Source: Breznakibacter sp047600785 (lineage in GTDB: Bacteria; Bacteroidota; Bacteroidia; Bacteroidales; Marinilabiliaceae). Taken from it: 64,000 bases of DNA. Below are positions 35,415 through 45,360 of the stretch, piece by piece; the first letter of the stretch is position 1; the number at the start of each line of letters is the position of its first letter. Location: NCBI GenBank assembly GCA_047600785.1, contig JASGKH010000002.1, positions 62,001 to 126,000 of the forward strand. Reading direction: 5' to 3'. The notes under the pieces are model-generated. The model was not told where the DNA came from and did not search any database. It worked only from the letters and a program-made list of their open reading frames with translations. Position numbers and translations under genes: made by a program.

Positions 35415-35460
35415 AAACGCAGAGAACGCAAAGGAAAGAAATTTTGCGTTCTCTGCGTTT
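35415..35460. terminator. Perfect 18-bp hairpin between convergent genes (repeat family B)
   Basis: Arms aaacgcagagaacgcaaa (35415-35432) and tttgcgttctctgcgttt (35443-35460) are exact complements with a 10-base loop, T-rich on both sides. It lies between the ATPase (plus) and the MFS gene (minus), so it can end transcripts from both. The arms belong to the ACGCAAAG/CTTTGCGT family dispersed in this window. Confidence 0.7.
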
Positions 35461-35514
35461 TCCTTCTCAGCGTTCTTTGCGTGAAATCATCATCCCAGTC
35501 CGCCAGAAGAAACT

Positions 35515-36732
35515 CTACTTTTTTCCCAGCCTTATCAGCACGGGCGTGAAAAAGGAAGCGATCCCCACTACGATGATGGCCGATCCCAGCAAGATAAACG
35601 TCAGATTGATGCCGATGACGTTGGCCACGAATCCCGTGCTCATCAACCCAATGATGGACGGGAAGATGGCCAGGCTGAAATACATCGAGAAAACGCGCCC
35701 CAGCTTATCCGACACAATCTCTTCCTGAAGGATGGTGGTGAACGACGCATTGTAAATGGAGGCGGCAAGTCCTCCGATGGCTGTCAGCACGACAAAAAAC
35801 GCAAACATGCCCGGCGGGATGTAGCCCGATAGCGCCAATGTCACGCCCAGGATAATATGCATCAGGTTGATCATGGCGACTTTGCTCCACGATGGTTTTA
35901 ATATCCCCAAAAAGGTTCCGCCGACCAGCATGCCCACGCCCCAGATGACCTCAATGAGCGTCATTTCCCATTCGCCGCCACCAAAATGGTTGATGGTGAG
36001 CAACGGGAACATTACGGCGATGGGCATGATGCAGAAGGTGGCTACAATGGAGTAAAAGAATAGCCATGATAACCCTCTGTTTTCCCATACGACCATCAAT
36101 CCTTCGTGTATGTCCTCGAGATGGTGGCGTACCGACGTCAATTGACGATGGGAGCGGTCGGGTTTCGGGATATGGATGGGCAGAAGTGCGGAAATGGCCA
36201 CCAATGCCCCGATGATATCCATCCACAACACCTGGCTGATGGGAAGCAAACTGATGGCCAGCGCACCCAACGCAGGGCCGGCAATGGTGGAGGCCGATTG
36301 GATGATTTGGTTGATGCCCGCAATACGGAGCAGTTGGTCTTGCGGGGCAAGCGTGGGCACGGCCGCCTGCATGGCCGGCATGTGGAACGCGGAGCCCACC
36401 GACCGCAGGGCGAGCAGGGTGTAAATGAGCCATAGGCTTTCGTTGCCCGCATACAGGTTGACCGACATCAATAACGTACATAACGCGATGAAGCCGTCAG
36501 CCACGATCATGATCGTTTTTCGGCTCCAGCGGTCCACGTAGATTCCTGCAAAGGGGCCTATCAGCGCCTGGGGCAACATGGCGGCAATGGCGCTCCAGGC
36601 GAGGACTTCGGCCGAGCCTGTTTTCATGCTCAACCAGATGATAATGGCAAAATTGACCGCCGAGCTGCTGACCAGGGACAAAAATTGCCCGATCCATATA
36701 AGGATAAATGTTCTTTTCCAGTGAAGGTTCAT
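35515..36732 (-). CDS. MFS transporter, EntS-like (MFS_3) exporter
   Basis: 405 residues with about 12 membrane helices. The early segment LNRHWKRTF-like start (NLHWKRTFILIWIGQFLSLV) and the loop IYVDRWSRKTIMIVADG between helices 2 and 3 match the MFS_3 group that includes the enterobactin exporter and many drug or siderophore exporters. LALRSVGSAFHMPAMQAAVP is the typical helix 4-5 segment. The substrate cannot be predicted; no siderophore genes are nearby. It starts at ATG 36732 and has 362 bases upstream containing repeats. Confidence 0.88.
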   Translation of the reverse strand: MNLHWKRTFILIWIGQFLSLVSSSAVNFAIIIWLSMKTGSAEVLAWSAIAAMLPQALIGPFAGIYVDRWSRKTIMIVADGFIALCTLLMSVNLYAGNESLWLIYTLLALRSVGSAFHMPAMQAAVPTLAPQDQLLRIAGINQIIQSASTIAGPALGALAISLLPISQVLWMDIIGALVAISALLPIHIPKPDRSHRQLTSVRHHLEDIHEGLMVVWENRGLSWLFFYSIVATFCIMPIAVMFPLLTINHFGGGEWEMTLIEVIWGVGMLVGGTFLGILKPSWSKVAMINLMHIILGVTLALSGYIPPGMFAFFVVLTAIGGLAASIYNASFTTILQEEIVSDKLGRVFSMYFSLAIFPSIIGLMSTGFVANVIGINLTFILLGSAIIVVGIASFFTPVLIRLGKK

Positions 36733-37094
36733 AAAAATGTGGGTTGCGTGCCAGTGGGCACATTTAAATAATCGATGGGGAATAACACGACATCCCCAAC
36801 ATGACAGTTAAGTACAAACTTGGGCGATAAAAAACACTTGTCGTAAAAGCAGTTCCGTTCAGCGAACTAAATGAAGTATAAAACAGTCCGATTGACCCAC
36901 ATAGCCTGAGACATTTTTTGCATGAGTCCGCAAAGGTAATATATTGTTTGGATTTGAAAAGGGAGAAAAGAAAAAGTAACAAGGTGCCTGAGCAGGGTGC
37001 AAGAGTGGCAGAAAACAAGAGAGACGGAAGCAGTTTGTGGCTTTCCAAAGAAGCTGAGGGCCAACAGCCATCAGCTTCTTCTCAATCCATTTCC
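36733..37094. other. Intergenic region with repeats C and D
   Basis: Between the start of the MFS gene and the stop of the ABC-F gene (both minus strand). It holds repeat C (36981-37020: GTGCCTGAGCAGGGTGCAAGAGTGG) followed by D (37020-37085: GAAGCTGAGGGCCAACAGCC). The promoter of the MFS gene should lie in 36740-36900; no exact -7 box was found. Confidence 0.55.
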
Positions 37095-38681
37095 CTAAAC
37101 CCCAATCTCCCTTTCCACATGTATCTCTTCGAGGAAACGTGTGTCGTGCGATACGACGAGGAGAGTACCTGTGTAATCGTTGACTGCCGAGGTCAGTATC
37201 CCGATGCTTTGGATGTCCAGATTGTTGGTGGGCTCATCGAGTACCAGCAGGTCAGGGGCGTTGTTCCCGATCATGAGACAACAGAGTGTCAGACGCATTT
37301 TCTCGCCGCCGCTCAGCGTATGGCAAGGCTTGTTCCAGTAGCTTCTGTCAAACAGGTAACGGTTTAGTTCGGTTTTTAGCTCATGTTCAAACATGGCGTT
37401 TACGTTGAACTGTTGTGCCTGTTCGTACACGGCCAGTTCCGGGCGGATCAGCGAATAATCCTGGTCGATGTAAGCCGATTTGAAACCGGCCCTTTGCAAC
37501 ACGCCGGAAGTTGGGATGATATTCCCCAATAAGATCCGTATCAACGTGGTTTTCCCCGAGCCGTTCGCCCCGGTAACACAGATGCGTTCGCCACTCGTTA
37601 TCTGGAAGTTCAGTGCGTTGTTCCACAATGGTTTATCGCGATAACCAAAATTGATCTGCTGCGCCGTTATCAGTATTTTACCGAAATGCAGTCCGGAACT
37701 GTCCATGCTCATTTTCAGGTCCCTGCGGGAAGATAACTTTTGTCGTGCCTGTGTCAGCTCGTCCGATATGGCGCCGATTTTTTCGGCGTGCACGTCCTTG
37801 AGTCTGGCGGAACTTGCCTCTGCCTTGTTTCTCAGGGTGTTCATCATGATGCGGGCGACCCCTTCTTTCTCGTGCTTTCCCTTGCCGCGTGTATCCTGCC
37901 GCTGTTTCCGTTCCATCGAGTCACGTTCTGCTTTCCTGGCTTTTCGCAATGCTTTTTCGTGCTCTTCAACCTGTTCGGACAGTGCATTTTCAGCACCTTC
38001 TTTTTGGGCCTTGTAAAAACTGTAGTTGCCGCCGTAGACGGTGATGCCGTGGCGGCTGAGTTCGTAGGTGGGACTGAGCAGTTCCAGCAACGTTCTGTCG
38101 TGGCTGACCACCACCAGCGTATTTGTACAGGTGTCAATAAAACGATACAGCGCATTTCTCCCCTGTGTGTCGAGATGATTGGTGGGCTCGTCGAGCAGCA
38201 CGATCCCAGGGTGATGGATGGCGATGCCAGCCAAAAAGACCTTGGTTTTCTCGCCACCGCTCAGTTGCGACATTTTATGGTCCAATTGCACGTGCGACAG
38301 GTTCCATCCATCCAGTGCCACTGCACAACGTTCTTCGATGGACCAGTCGTCGTTGAGCAATTGCAGGTGGTGGTCCGATACATCGCCCTGCAAAATGGCG
38401 TGCAACGCATTGAGCTTATCTGTAACCTGCAGTGCTTCTGCCACAGTCAGTTGGTTGTACTGGCCAAAATGTTGGGGAACGTAATAGGGGGCCGACTCGC
38501 TTTTTATCACGCCCTGTCCGGGGGATAAAATGCCGCCGATGAGTTTTAACAATGTGGATTTTCCAGAACCATTATGGCCGATTAACGCGACTTTGTCTTG
38601 TTTTTGCAACGAAAAGTCAATGTGTTCGAACAACTGTTCTTTGTCGGGATGTGAATAGGAGATCCCTTGTGCGATGAGCAT
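37095..38681 (-). CDS. ABC-F family ATPase (ribosome-associated, possible antibiotic resistance)
   Basis: 528 residues, two ABC domains and no membrane part. Domain 1: Walker A GHNGSGKST, signature LSGGEKTKV, Walker B LLDEPTNHLD. Domain 2: GANGSGKTT, LSGGEKMRL, LDEPTNNLD. Between them a charged linker of ~80 residues (KALRKARKAERDSMERKQRQ) is the ABC-F interdomain hairpin that reaches into the ribosomal E site. Members are translation factors or protect ribosomes from macrolides, lincosamides, streptogramins or pleuromutilins; the linker is long enough for the resistance type but this cannot be decided here. A well-formed promoter lies ~100 bases upstream, leaving a leader that could carry an attenuator. 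Confidence 0.92.
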   Translation of the reverse strand: MLIAQGISYSHPDKEQLFEHIDFSLQKQDKVALIGHNGSGKSTLLKLIGGILSPGQGVIKSESAPYYVPQHFGQYNQLTVAEALQVTDKLNALHAILQGDVSDHHLQLLNDDWSIEERCAVALDGWNLSHVQLDHKMSQLSGGEKTKVFLAGIAIHHPGIVLLDEPTNHLDTQGRNALYRFIDTCTNTLVVVSHDRTLLELLSPTYELSRHGITVYGGNYSFYKAQKEGAENALSEQVEEHEKALRKARKAERDSMERKQRQDTRGKGKHEKEGVARIMMNTLRNKAEASSARLKDVHAEKIGAISDELTQARQKLSSRRDLKMSMDSSGLHFGKILITAQQINFGYRDKPLWNNALNFQITSGERICVTGANGSGKTTLIRILLGNIIPTSGVLQRAGFKSAYIDQDYSLIRPELAVYEQAQQFNVNAMFEHELKTELNRYLFDRSYWNKPCHTLSGGEKMRLTLCCLMIGNNAPDLLVLDEPTNNLDIQSIGILTSAVNDYTGTLLVVSHDTRFLEEIHVEREIGV

Positions 38682-39464
38682 GGTAATTTCTTTCGTGAAA
38701 AAATGGATGACCGGAGGGTGTTGGAAAAGTGTGTCGAAAGAAATCTGAGGATCACATTGTCGCTAAGAAGTTTGATCGGATGGCAAATGTATTTGTTTTC
38801 TTGAGGATGGGCAAGAATTTTCGGTTTTGGCTTTGTTAAAAGATATCACAAGAAAAATAAGGAATACTTCATTATAGTTATTCCGGTTGGTGGATTTTGT
38901 ACTGTGTGCTGATAGAGTATTCGGGTTACGTAGTTTTATTTGGTCGAAATCGGCGACATCGATTGTTGCTTCGGAGAAAGTTTGGTTGGTTATGGCTATT
39001 TTGTGTTTGATGAAAATATTTGTTGTGGGTGTCGTTTTGTGGGGTTATAATTGGATTTGTTTGTTTTTTTTACGAGAGTGGTTGTGTTTTTTATGGGGAT
39101 TGATTGTGTTTTATATATGAAAAAATGATTGTATGATGAAAATCATGGTTGTTTGGAGCGAAGAATAATTCTTTGAGATTATATTTGTACTGTTATTGGA
39201 AGGATGGTCTTTGATATATGTCTATGTGATGCTTTGTGGAAATTTCGTTGTAAGGATAAATATATGGTTATTATTGTGTTGTGCTGTAATATGATTCTCT
39301 ATCATGAGATGACAGTATAATTTGGAGATATAGATTCCAAACTTTAAAAATATTTTGCCTATGAGCCAAACATAAACACTATGGGAAAACAAAGTGGGAT
39401 ACTCCCCCAAATGATTTTAAACACCTGATTATTCACACAATATATTAACTAAAATCAATTATTT
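38682..39464. other. Long AT-rich non-coding region
   Basis: 783 bases between the divergent ABC-F and SusC 3 genes. The left 110 bases are the ABC-F leader and promoter. From ~38830 to 39420 it is strongly AT- and TG-rich with no convincing gene; a 77-codon open frame at 38887-39120 has biased hydrophobic content and no start context. It should contain the SusC 3 promoter, but no exact -7 box was found (closest AATATTTTG near 39348). Confidence 0.6.
38784..38815 (-). promoter_or_regulatory. Promoter of ABC-F gene (-7 TACATTTG, -33 CTTG)
   Basis: On the minus strand TACATTTG (plus 38784-38791) is an exact -7 box, and CTTG (plus 38812-38815) lies 20 bases upstream as the -33. The predicted transcript starts near 38777, leaving a ~95-base leader before the start codon at 38681. 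Confidence 0.6.
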
Positions 39465-42400
39465 ATGCGCAAATTAGCTTTAGTCTTGTCCCTGATAATG
39501 TGTATGGGGCTTGAAGCAGTTTTTGCCCAAACCAAGAGCATTTCCGGGACTGTTACCGGAAAGGATGATGGAGAGCCTATTCCTGGCGTATCGGTTTCGG
39601 TAAAAGGTACTACTGTAGGAACAATCACTAGAATGGATGGAAAGTACAATCTTTCTGTTCCCAGTGATGCAACAACATTAATATTCTCGTTTGTTGGTAT
39701 GAGGATACAAGAGGTTTCTATTGCCGGACAAACGGTTGTTAATGCCATTTTGGAAACAGAATCTATCGATGTTGACGAAGTGGTGGTAACAGCTTTAGGT
39801 GTTAGTAAAGAGAAAAAGGCTTTGGGGTATGCCGTAGCCGACGTAAAAGGAGAGGAATTGATGAAAGCCAAAGGGGGAGTGTCAAACCCTATTAATTCTT
39901 TGGCAGGTAAGGTAGCTGGTATGCAAATTACAGGAGCTTCAGGTAACATGGGCGGCTCATCAAAGATTGTAATTCGCGGTGTCAAATCAATTTCGGGTAA
40001 TAACCAACCATTGTTTGTCGTGGATGGAGTACCTATCGAAGGTACCGATTTTAATAGCACAGATGCGGCAAGGGGTGCTGGAGGCTATGATTATGGGAAC
40101 TTGATACAAGATATCAATCCCGATGACATTGCATCCATATCTGTATTGAAGGGCCCTAATGCATCTGCCTTATATGGATCGCGAGCCAGTAATGGGGTCA
40201 TTATGATTACTACCAAAAAGGGAACTAAAAACAAAGGCCTTGGCATTTCGGTAAACAGTTCTCTTGGGTTCGAAAAAGTAAACAAACTTCCTGTAATGCA
40301 AAATGAGTACGGGGGTGGGTATGGTTTGTATGACCAGCTTATTGACGGCAAACAAAGATATATCATGGATTATGGTATAGATGAGAGTTGGGGGCCTAAA
40401 TACGATGGAAGTAAATACGTTTCTTGGTATGATTTAGCTAAATGGGAGGCTAATGGTAAACAACCCGGTACTTTGACTGAAAGCACTTGGCAAGCTCCCA
40501 AAAATGATATTGATTCGTTTTTTGAATTGGGGAAAAGCATTTCTAATAATATTACATTTTCACAAGCTACTGATTATGCGTCGGTAAGGGCATCATACTC
40601 AAATATGTCATTGAGTGGTTATATGCCTAATAGTAGCATGGATAAAAACAGTTTTAACATTAGTGCTTCGGCTAAAGACAATAAGTATTACGAGTTTTTT
40701 ACAAATATTACTTATTTGAATCAAAAGGCGAAAGGGCGTGCTGAAACGGGTTATGGTGACAACAACGTAATGCAAAAATTCATTCAATGGGGCCAACGGC
40801 AATTGGATATGAAGGAATTGAAATCTCTTTACAAATTCCCCGACGGAACGCAAGCAGGATGGAACCGTAATGATTGGGACGACTCTTCGCTGGCATACTC
40901 AAACAACCCTTATTGGTCTCGTTATATGAATTACCAAAATGATACGCGCGATCGCATCTATGGTAATATTGGTGCAAAAGCCAACATTATTGAAGGGTTG
41001 ACGTTTCAATACAAATTGAACTTGGATTATTTCAATGATAAGCAATTTGAGCGCAATGCCGTCTATTCTCAAGAATTGTCTAGGTATTATGTGGCTCAGC
41101 GTCAGCAGCATGAAGTAAACCATGAGTTTTTATTGTCTTATGCCCGTAGTATTGATGATTTCGGCATATCTGCGAATGTCGGATCCAATATAATGTATCA
41201 AAAATTTGAACGGTTGATTGGCGAGAGTAAAGGAGGGCTGATACTTCCCGAATTTTATAACTTGTCCAATTCCTTGTACACGCCAGAAGCAACTGATTAT
41301 TTGCGGGAAAAATCGATAAACAGTGTTTTTGGAAACGTATCATTGTCATATAAAAACTTTGCCTACTTAGATGTTTCGTTCAGGAACGATTGGTCTTCCA
41401 CATTGCCAAGTGACAACAATTCATATTTTTACCCTGCGATGACTGGTAGCATCGTTTTTTCTGAGCTATTGGAAAGCGATTTCATAAGTTTTGGAAAAGT
41501 TAGAGCTGGGTGGGCACAAGTAGGTAGTGATACGGATCCGTACAGAATAATCGATACCTACAGGCAGTATACCATAATGGGAGGAGAACATGGCTATCAA
41601 TTGCCTACGCAAAAAAACAATTTTAATTTGAAGCCTGAAATAACTACGTCTATTGAGGCTGGTGTTGAAATGAGCTTCTTGAATAATCGTTTGGGTTTTG
41701 ATTTAACGGTCTATTCATCTGAAACAAAAGATCAGATAATACCCCTGTCTTTATCAGGAACAACAGGATATACCTCACAAATAATTAATGCAGGTCTCAT
41801 TTCGAACAAAGGTTTTGAACTGGGATTGAAGGCATCGCCAATTAAAAACAAAGATTTTGAGTGGAATATCTATGCTACAGCATCATCTAACAAAAATAAA
41901 GTAGAAAAATTGCTTGATGGTGTCGATTATTATCGTCTTGTAAACGCACCTTTTAAAGTTGAGGTTGGTGCATATGTCGGTGAGGAATATGGGGTTATCA
42001 TGGGGACCGATTACGTGTATGATGAGAATGGAAATAAGTTAGTTGATGAAGATGGGTTGTATTTGTCAACTAATGGCAACGTATCGTTAGGTAGTGTATA
42101 TCCTAAAGTCATGGGAGGTATTACCAATAGCTTTAGATATAAAAATTTAGATCTTAGCGTGTTGTTTGATGGGCAATTTGGAGGGAAATTCTTTTCTACG
42201 TCTTATATGTGGGGAATGTATTCAGGGATGTTGGATGAAACCGCAGGCAAGAATGAGTTAGGCAATCCCAAACGAGATGCTCCAGAAGATGGAGGGGGTA
42301 TATTGGTAAAAGGCTATAATTCAGATGGAACTCCTAATTCAACACGAGTGGATGCAGAAACTTGGGCTGGGCATTTTTATTCAGGTCCGGCTGCCCAGAA

Positions 42401-42647
42401 TGTATTTAAGAGTGATTTTGTGAAATTAAGAGAGATTACCCTTGGATATACTATTCCATTGAAATCAGAAGTGATCAAAAACCTCAAAGTGTCTGCCTAT
42501 GGAAGAAATCTTGCCATTTGGGGGCCAGACACGAAACATTTCGATCCAGATATGGCAACAACTAGTTCCGGTAATATCCAGGGAATCGAAGGAGGTGCGT
42601 TGCCGTCAGTGGCTTCCTATGGCGTGAACATCGGTATTCAATTCTAA
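39465..42647 (+). CDS. SusC/RagA-family TonB-dependent receptor (pair 3, AT-rich)
   Basis: 1060 residues. Signal peptide (LSLIMCMGLEAVFAQ), regulatory-like domain (SGTVTGKDDGEPIPGVSVSV), TonB-box region (VDEVVVTALGVSKEKKALGYA), plug (IVIRGVKSISGNNQPLFVVD, VLKGPNASALYGSRASNGV), and a barrel ending NIGIQF. The SusD gene follows after 11 bases. Codon use is clearly more AT-rich than in the other pairs and the surrounding genes, suggesting separate acquisition. No glycosidase is associated, so the ligand is open; the barrel starts with the motif LGYAVADVKGEELMKAKGG common in SusC of small orphan pairs. Confidence 0.95.
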   Translation: MRKLALVLSLIMCMGLEAVFAQTKSISGTVTGKDDGEPIPGVSVSVKGTTVGTITRMDGKYNLSVPSDATTLIFSFVGMRIQEVSIAGQTVVNAILETESIDVDEVVVTALGVSKEKKALGYAVADVKGEELMKAKGGVSNPINSLAGKVAGMQITGASGNMGGSSKIVIRGVKSISGNNQPLFVVDGVPIEGTDFNSTDAARGAGGYDYGNLIQDINPDDIASISVLKGPNASALYGSRASNGVIMITTKKGTKNKGLGISVNSSLGFEKVNKLPVMQNEYGGGYGLYDQLIDGKQRYIMDYGIDESWGPKYDGSKYVSWYDLAKWEANGKQPGTLTESTWQAPKNDIDSFFELGKSISNNITFSQATDYASVRASYSNMSLSGYMPNSSMDKNSFNISASAKDNKYYEFFTNITYLNQKAKGRAETGYGDNNVMQKFIQWGQRQLDMKELKSLYKFPDGTQAGWNRNDWDDSSLAYSNNPYWSRYMNYQNDTRDRIYGNIGAKANIIEGLTFQYKLNLDYFNDKQFERNAVYSQELSRYYVAQRQQHEVNHEFLLSYARSIDDFGISANVGSNIMYQKFERLIGESKGGLILPEFYNLSNSLYTPEATDYLREKSINSVFGNVSLSYKNFAYLDVSFRNDWSSTLPSDNNSYFYPAMTGSIVFSELLESDFISFGKVRAGWAQVGSDTDPYRIIDTYRQYTIMGGEHGYQLPTQKNNFNLKPEITTSIEAGVEMSFLNNRLGFDLTVYSSETKDQIIPLSLSGTTGYTSQIINAGLISNKGFELGLKASPIKNKDFEWNIYATASSNKNKVEKLLDGVDYYRLVNAPFKVEVGAYVGEEYGVIMGTDYVYDENGNKLVDEDGLYLSTNGNVSLGSVYPKVMGGITNSFRYKNLDLSVLFDGQFGGKFFSTSYMWGMYSGMLDETAGKNELGNPKRDAPEDGGGILVKGYNSDGTPNSTRVDAETWAGHFYSGPAAQNVFKSDFVKLREITLGYTIPLKSEVIKNLKVSAYGRNLAIWGPDTKHFDPDMATTSSGNIQGIEGGALPSVASYGVNIGIQF

Positions 42648-42658
42648 TTAGGAAAACT

Positions 42659-44260
42659 ATGAAAGCATTAATAAAAAACTTGTTGATTTTTACCTTGATT
42701 TTTGTGGTAAGTTCTTGCCACGATTTAGAGGAATTAAATGTGGATCCCAATAACCCAACGGATGTCTCTACTGCTGCTTTGATGACTGGTTCTCAGAAAA
42801 AAATGATGGATTATATTTATGATAACTGGTTTAGCGGGCGTCAGGCATTGCCTTATGCGCAATACTGGTCTCAACGTACTTATACAGAAGAAGATAGATA
42901 TCAGATACGAGAGAGTGTGAATAACAATTACTTTAACTATCTCTATACGATTGCAGGGAACCTTGACAATATAGTCAAGCTTAACGAATCGGAAGAGACG
43001 CGGGGAACAATGGCTCTTTATGGCAACAATGACAATCAGATTGCTGCGGCAAAAATTTTGAAAGTATGGCTGATGCAGGTCATTGCGGACACTTGGGGTA
43101 GTGTGCCTTATTCAGAAGCGTTTAAGTTGGAAGATGGGGTCCAATATGCAAAATACGATGATCTTGCCAGTTTATATGCTACTTTATTAAGTGAGTTGGA
43201 TGAAGCGATTGGCTTGATTGATACCGAGGAGGCTGTATTTTTTTCGGGGGATAAAATTTACAGCGGTGATGCTGAATTGTGGAAAAAATTTGGGAACTCA
43301 TTGAAATGTCGTCTTGCAATCCGCTTGTCAAAGGTTGACGATACGTGGAAGGACAAAATTGCAGAAGCGATAAGTTCGGGCGTGTTTGAAAGCGGTGCGG
43401 ATGATGCGATTTTTTCTTATTCTGATGTCAACCCCGATCAGTGTTACTTTTGGAGGGGATTTTACATTGATGCGCGGAATGACTTTTCCATCACAAAACC
43501 ATTTGTCGATTTGTTGAAAGGACAGCGTGATACATTGAATAATAAACAACATCCATGGGAGAGCGTAATTGATCCTAGGTTGAAAGTTTACACATCTAAG
43601 TCAAATGCAGGGAGATATATTGGATTACCTTACGGATTGAAAAGTAGCAATATGACATCGACAATTCGGAGTGCTTCTCCCAATTTCTACAATACCCAAC
43701 CACTCCCGTTGCAAGCTAAGTTTTCAGTTCCTTTTATGACCTATGCTGAGCTGTGTTTTATACTGTGTGAGTATAATGATTTTTCTGCGATAGATTATGA
43801 AAAAGGGGTTCGGGCTTCGATTGATTACTGGAATGATAACTACACCAAGGCGTATGATACTAAAGTGAATCCGATAACCAGTGATGAAATTGAAACGTAC
43901 ATTACCTCGGTGTCTGGAGTAGTGAATGCCGAAACCGTGGCGACACAGAAGTATATACATTTATATATGTGCGGAACGGAAGCGTGGGCTGAATATAGGC
44001 GTACTGGTTATCCCACAACGTTGTTGAAACCAGGGGAGATTTCATATTTTACAGGAGGAGCCAATCTGGTTTTTGAACCTCTTTCGGAAGTGAAGGGAGA
44101 TTTACCTGCCCGGGTTAAATATCCGACAAATGAAAGCACTTTGAATGGTACAAATTTTAATGAGGCTGTTGCTAAGCTCGAAGATGGTACCAATAATTAC
44201 TATTCTAAAATGTTTTGGGATGTAAGAACTGCTACAGTTCCCCATCCAGCAAATAAATAG
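42659..44260 (+). CDS. SusD/RagB-family lipoprotein (pair 3)
   Basis: 533 residues; lipobox VVSSC with Cys about residue 20. SusD-like markers: LNVDPNNPTDVSTAALMTGS, ILKVWLMQVIADTWGSVPYS, WKKFGNSLKCRLAIRLSK, the C-terminal KYIHLYMCGTEAWAEYRRTG and the ending MFWDVRT. Same subfamily as the SusD at 6760. It presents ligand to SusC 3. AT-rich like its partner. A strong terminator stands 51 bases after the stop. Confidence 0.94.
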   Translation: MKALIKNLLIFTLIFVVSSCHDLEELNVDPNNPTDVSTAALMTGSQKKMMDYIYDNWFSGRQALPYAQYWSQRTYTEEDRYQIRESVNNNYFNYLYTIAGNLDNIVKLNESEETRGTMALYGNNDNQIAAAKILKVWLMQVIADTWGSVPYSEAFKLEDGVQYAKYDDLASLYATLLSELDEAIGLIDTEEAVFFSGDKIYSGDAELWKKFGNSLKCRLAIRLSKVDDTWKDKIAEAISSGVFESGADDAIFSYSDVNPDQCYFWRGFYIDARNDFSITKPFVDLLKGQRDTLNNKQHPWESVIDPRLKVYTSKSNAGRYIGLPYGLKSSNMTSTIRSASPNFYNTQPLPLQAKFSVPFMTYAELCFILCEYNDFSAIDYEKGVRASIDYWNDNYTKAYDTKVNPITSDEIETYITSVSGVVNAETVATQKYIHLYMCGTEAWAEYRRTGYPTTLLKPGEISYFTGGANLVFEPLSEVKGDLPARVKYPTNESTLNGTNFNEAVAKLEDGTNNYYSKMFWDVRTATVPHPANK

Positions 44261-44311
44261 TGTTCTTTGAACGATATTTTACGAAGCCTAGATTTAAGGT
44301 TTAGTTGTGTG

Positions 44312-44344
44312 AAGAGCGGTGCTGTGAAGCACCGCTCTTGTTGT
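44312..44344 (+). terminator. Rho-independent terminator after SusC/SusD pair 3
   Basis: Perfect 12-bp stem aagagcggtgct / agcaccgctctt (44312-44323, 44328-44339) with loop GTGA, followed by TGTTGTT. It isolates the SusCD operon from the AraC-type gene. Confidence 0.85.
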
Positions 44345-44466
44345 TATGTAGAATCTTTATTTCTTTTGCGCAAACTACGTACGTCAGTTTTAGCGAGTTC
44401 TCTGTATCCTTACAATTCCTTTTGTAATTTGCCGCTGAAACCCGAACTTTGGAATTCGATATCAGA

Positions 44467-44474
44467 TAACCTTG
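44467..44474 (+). promoter_or_regulatory. Candidate -7 box of AraC-type gene (TAACCTTG)
   Basis: One mismatch to TAnnTTTG, with TTTG at 44448-44451 as a possible -33 at short spacing (15 bases). It lies four bases before the start codon, implying a leaderless or near-leaderless transcript. Confidence 0.3.
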
Positions 44475-44478
44475 AGAT

Positions 44479-45360
44479 ATGCCCAAGAAGGAGATCATTT
44501 ACAGCGTCGATCTGGAATACGGGAACCGCCCCGTTCCTTTTGTCATTAAAACCATGGAGGAGGTTGACGAAAGACTGGGCGGGATTGCCGACCATCCGCA
44601 TCGCCACAATTACTACACGGTATTATGGCCGTTTACCGCCACCGGTGTGCATGTGATCGATTTCAAAGAGTATCCCATCCTGCCGCACCACGTTTTTTTC
44701 GTCAGCCCCGATCAGGTGCACCAGGTCATTACCGATCCCAGGCCTACCGGATACGTGATCCTTTTTACTTCCGAATTTCTGGGACGTAGCAGCATCCGCG
44801 AAGATTTTATTTCGAACCTGAAACTGTTCCGCAAAAGCGACGAAACCCCACCGTTACGGCTGTCCGATGGCATGGTGGCGACCCTGGAGGTATTTGCCGG
44901 TCAAATGATGAAAGCGTTCCACTCGGGCAGCGATCTCCGTTTCGAGACCATTGGGGCATACCTGAAATTGTTCCTCATCGAATGCAACGGCAGCTGCTCG
45001 TTGGTTCCCGAGGGCCACACGCAAAGTGTGGAAGTGGGCAAGGGCATTGTCAGGAACTTTAAATCGATCGCCGAAAAACATTATGCGTCATGGCACCAGG
45101 TGCAGGAGTATGCCGATGCCCTGAACGTATCGCCCAACTACCTGAACGAGGTTATTAAATCGGCCATGGGGATTTCGGCCAAGGATTACATCCAGAACCG
45201 TCTTGTGCTCGAAGCAAAAAGAATGGTCGTGTTTACCGACAAAAGCAGCAAAGAGATCGGGTTCGACCTTGGCTTTGACGATCCGTCGCATTTCAGCAAG
45301 TTCTTTAAGGCCAATACCGGGCTTTCGCTGACGCAATTCAAGGAAAGCGTGGTGGTGTAA
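44479..45360 (+). CDS. AraC-family transcriptional regulator
   Basis: 293 residues. N-terminal cupin-like sensing domain (DHPHRHNYYTVLWPF, HVFFVSPDQVHQV) and C-terminal double helix-turn-helix (SWHQVQEYADALNVSPNYLN, KSAMGISAKDYIQNRL, KEIGFDLGFDDPSHFSKFFK). The inducer is unknown. It follows a terminated AT-rich SusCD operon but has ordinary base composition, and is followed 370 bases later by the YceI-pirin-flavoprotein cluster on the same strand; control of that cluster is the more likely role, since AraC or MarR regulators often accompany such stress genes (inference). Confidence 0.9.
   Translation: MPKKEIIYSVDLEYGNRPVPFVIKTMEEVDERLGGIADHPHRHNYYTVLWPFTATGVHVIDFKEYPILPHHVFFVSPDQVHQVITDPRPTGYVILFTSEFLGRSSIREDFISNLKLFRKSDETPPLRLSDGMVATLEVFAGQMMKAFHSGSDLRFETIGAYLKLFLIECNGSCSLVPEGHTQSVEVGKGIVRNFKSIAEKHYASWHQVQEYADALNVSPNYLNEVIKSAMGISAKDYIQNRLVLEAKRMVVFTDKSSKEIGFDLGFDDPSHFSKFFKANTGLSLTQFKESVVV

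Noticed and set aside
38887..39120. 77-codon open frame in the AT-rich intergenic region
   Set aside because: Hydrophobic, compositionally biased sequence in TG-rich DNA, no ribosome or promoter signal and no recognisable motif.
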